Positions 6,583-7,616 of a stretch of 7,616 nt of DNA are shown here, one piece after another. Both the position numbers and the translations under genes were made by a program. The notes beneath the pieces were generated by a model that saw only the letters and a program-made list of their open reading frames with translations, did not search any database and was not told the DNA's origin. Position 1 is the first letter of the stretch. Every line of letters starts with the position of its first letter. This stretch comes from Chloroflexota bacterium (lineage in GTDB: Bacteria > Chloroflexota > Dehalococcoidia > Lucifugimonadales > Lucifugimonadaceae): the NCBI GenBank assembly GCA_002730795.1, contig PCAX01000056.1, forward strand, positions 1 through 7,616. The letters are read 5' to 3'.

Positions 6583-6809
6583 CTAACCTACCTTTATAAC
6601 GAACGACCCATAAATCCTGGCTCTAATTAAAGCAATGATACCAAAAAGCAGTAATAATCTTTTGTTTCTAATCCAAATTACCTCAAGATTAACCTTATAA
6701 TTCAAAGCACTTATCAATTGACTGCACTGATTGGCTACGCCGCTCATTTTCAGGAGATAAATGCCCGTAGCCATAAGGACACTGATTCGCTTAAGAAAAA
6801 GATTATCAA
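6583..6809 (-). pseudogene. decayed N-terminal fragment of a GT4 glycosyltransferase, paralogue of the gene at 2070-3218
   Basis: An open frame from the ATG at 6774 to a TAG at 6583 encodes 63 residues. It begins MATGIYLLKMSGVANQCSQL, which lines up with the start of the intact GT4 (MVVGVYHPEVSGAANQCRQL). Similarity also runs upstream of both ATGs: DNL-x-LKR-x-SVLM is encoded in both, and the 39 bases ending at ATGG agree at 32 positions. After about residue 29 the fragment jumps to EVIWIR...KRLLLLFG...FVIKVG, which fits the strand-helix-strand around residues 84-115 of the intact protein. An internal deletion of roughly 50 residues is therefore likely, followed by loss of everything beyond. 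Both catalytic domains are incomplete, so it cannot be an active enzyme. A TATAAT-like box at 6825-6830 has no -35. The flanks 6490-6582 and 6810-6882 hold no gene that I can see. Confidence 0.7.
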
Positions 6810-6882
6810 GATCTATGAACGGGGATTATAGCCAAGAGAAAAGAACCGAATATTTCAGAACACATCCGAGTGTATTATGTCT

Positions 6883-7616
6883 CTAAGGTCTAGAGAAAGC
6901 CGGAAACGGTGATTGATAATTTGGATCAAAATGTCTTTTCACTTTAAGCACCGTTTTTCCAAAAGAATAACCGAAAAGACTCAAAAGCAAAAAGGGGTTC
7001 AATTTAACTGCCTCTTTGAAACAGACCCTTGCTTCCATCCACTTGTATAATCCCAAGGATAAGACAAAAGCTTTAAAGAGCTCAATACTCATTGCGTTTC
7101 TGGACAGAGTGGGAATTCCAGTTCCGGCTCTCCTTTGGTAGGCCTTATACTTTGCAAGGCTATAAGACAGGTGCCCAATTCGTTTCTTCAATGGATCATT
7201 TGATTGAGAATTAGGACAAATCCTGTGCTTATATAATACCATATCCACAAACAAAACCGGTGCAACTTCTTCCATCTTAAATACTATATCCCAATCTTCA
7301 GCATATAAGATTTTTTCGTCAAATCCTTCCGTTCTATTAAAGAACTCTCTCTTGAAAGTCCTAAAAGCACACGTGTGGCTATCTTTTAGATTAGATGACC
7401 CTCTCGGGATAGTCTTGCTGAATCCTAAGCTTATCGGCTTCAGATCTTTATCACAAAACATGAACTGAGAGTGAATTAAGCCACAACCAGAATTCTTTCT
7501 ATGTGCATCAAACATTATCTCTATTGCATCCGAAAACAACACATCATCACTATCCAGAATGCCAAATACATTTGCATTTGACATCGATATTAGTTTCTCT
7601 AAGGTAGCTATGTAAC
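6883..7616 (-). CDS. GT2 family glycosyltransferase, 5' end cut by window edge
   Basis: The frame is open from the right edge to a TAG at 6885-6883, giving 243 visible residues; the first complete codon is TAC at 7614-7612. The ATG at 7584 is internal, because the ten codons before it (YIATLEKLIS) belong to the same GT-A fold. The metal/nucleotide-binding motif is GILDSDD (visible residues 18-24). GFDEKILYAEDWDIVFKM (98-115) carries the Glu-Asp of the acceptor/catalytic region, and YKHRICPNSQS (about 128-138) matches the HxxNxS-type motif after it. The N-terminal start of the fold (the usual P-x-YN strand) lies outside the window. It is a cytoplasmic or membrane-associated inverting transferase of polysaccharide assembly, of unknown specificity. 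A 6-base inverted repeat at 6880-6896 spans its stop codon, but no T-run follows, so it is not called a terminator. Confidence 0.9.
   Translation of the reverse strand, partial: YIATLEKLISMSNANVFGILDSDDVLFSDAIEIMFDAHRKNSGCGLIHSQFMFCDKDLKPISLGFSKTIPRGSSNLKDSHTCAFRTFKREFFNRTEGFDEKILYAEDWDIVFKMEEVAPVLFVDMVLYKHRICPNSQSNDPLKKRIGHLSYSLAKYKAYQRRAGTGIPTLSRNAMSIELFKAFVLSLGLYKWMEARVCFKEAVKLNPFLLLSLFGYSFGKTVLKVKRHFDPNYQSPFPAFSRP

Noticed and set aside
6880..6896. Inverted repeat tctcta-aggtc-tagaga over the stop codon of the right-edge GT2
   Set aside because: The stem is only 6 bases and AT-rich, and no T-run follows on the minus strand, so it does not support an intrinsic terminator.
1..7616. CRISPR array, tRNA, rRNA, insertion sequence or phage attachment site
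   Set aside because: No regularly spaced repeats, cloverleaf-like segment, transposase frame or terminal inverted repeats with target duplication were seen.

Overview
This is a 7.6 kb piece of a surface-polysaccharide (O-antigen, capsule or exopolysaccharide type) biosynthesis locus, with every gene on the minus strand, so transcription runs from the right edge to the left. The content fits an AT-rich bacterium. A polyprenyl-phosphate glycosyltransferase next to a multi-span GT-C glycosyltransferase suggests part of the glycan is decorated outside the cytoplasmic membrane. I cannot name the genus: no housekeeping gene, rRNA or tRNA is present.

In transcription order the window holds: a GT2 glycosyltransferase cut by the right edge (6883-7616); a decayed GT4 glycosyltransferase fragment (about 6583-6809); a two-domain sugar C-methyltransferase (5242-6489); a divergent GDP-mannose-4,6-dehydratase-like SDR protein with a GTG start (4287-5204); a DPM1-like GT2 that overlaps it by 11 bases (3527-4297); a 308-base gap with a candidate promoter and small inverted repeats (3219-3526); an intact GT4 glycosyltransferase (2070-3218); a 37-codon small ORF that exactly fills the next gap (1957-2070); a GT-C membrane glycosyltransferase (710-1957); and a very AT-rich SAM methyltransferase that runs off the left edge (1-708).

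A reasonable joint reading, which is inference, is this. The C-methyltransferase and the SDR protein make a branched, probably C-methylated deoxysugar nucleotide. The DPM1-like enzyme loads a sugar onto a polyprenyl phosphate, and the GT-C enzyme transfers it on the periplasmic side. The GT4 and GT2 enzymes build the repeat unit, and the left-edge methyltransferase modifies it or a precursor.

The points most worth a second look are the small ORF joined by TAATG at both ends, the GT4 relic whose similarity to the intact GT4 begins upstream of both ATGs, the SDR protein whose catalytic Glu position holds Leu inside an Ser-Ser-Cys context, and the sharp drop in GC in the left-edge gene.
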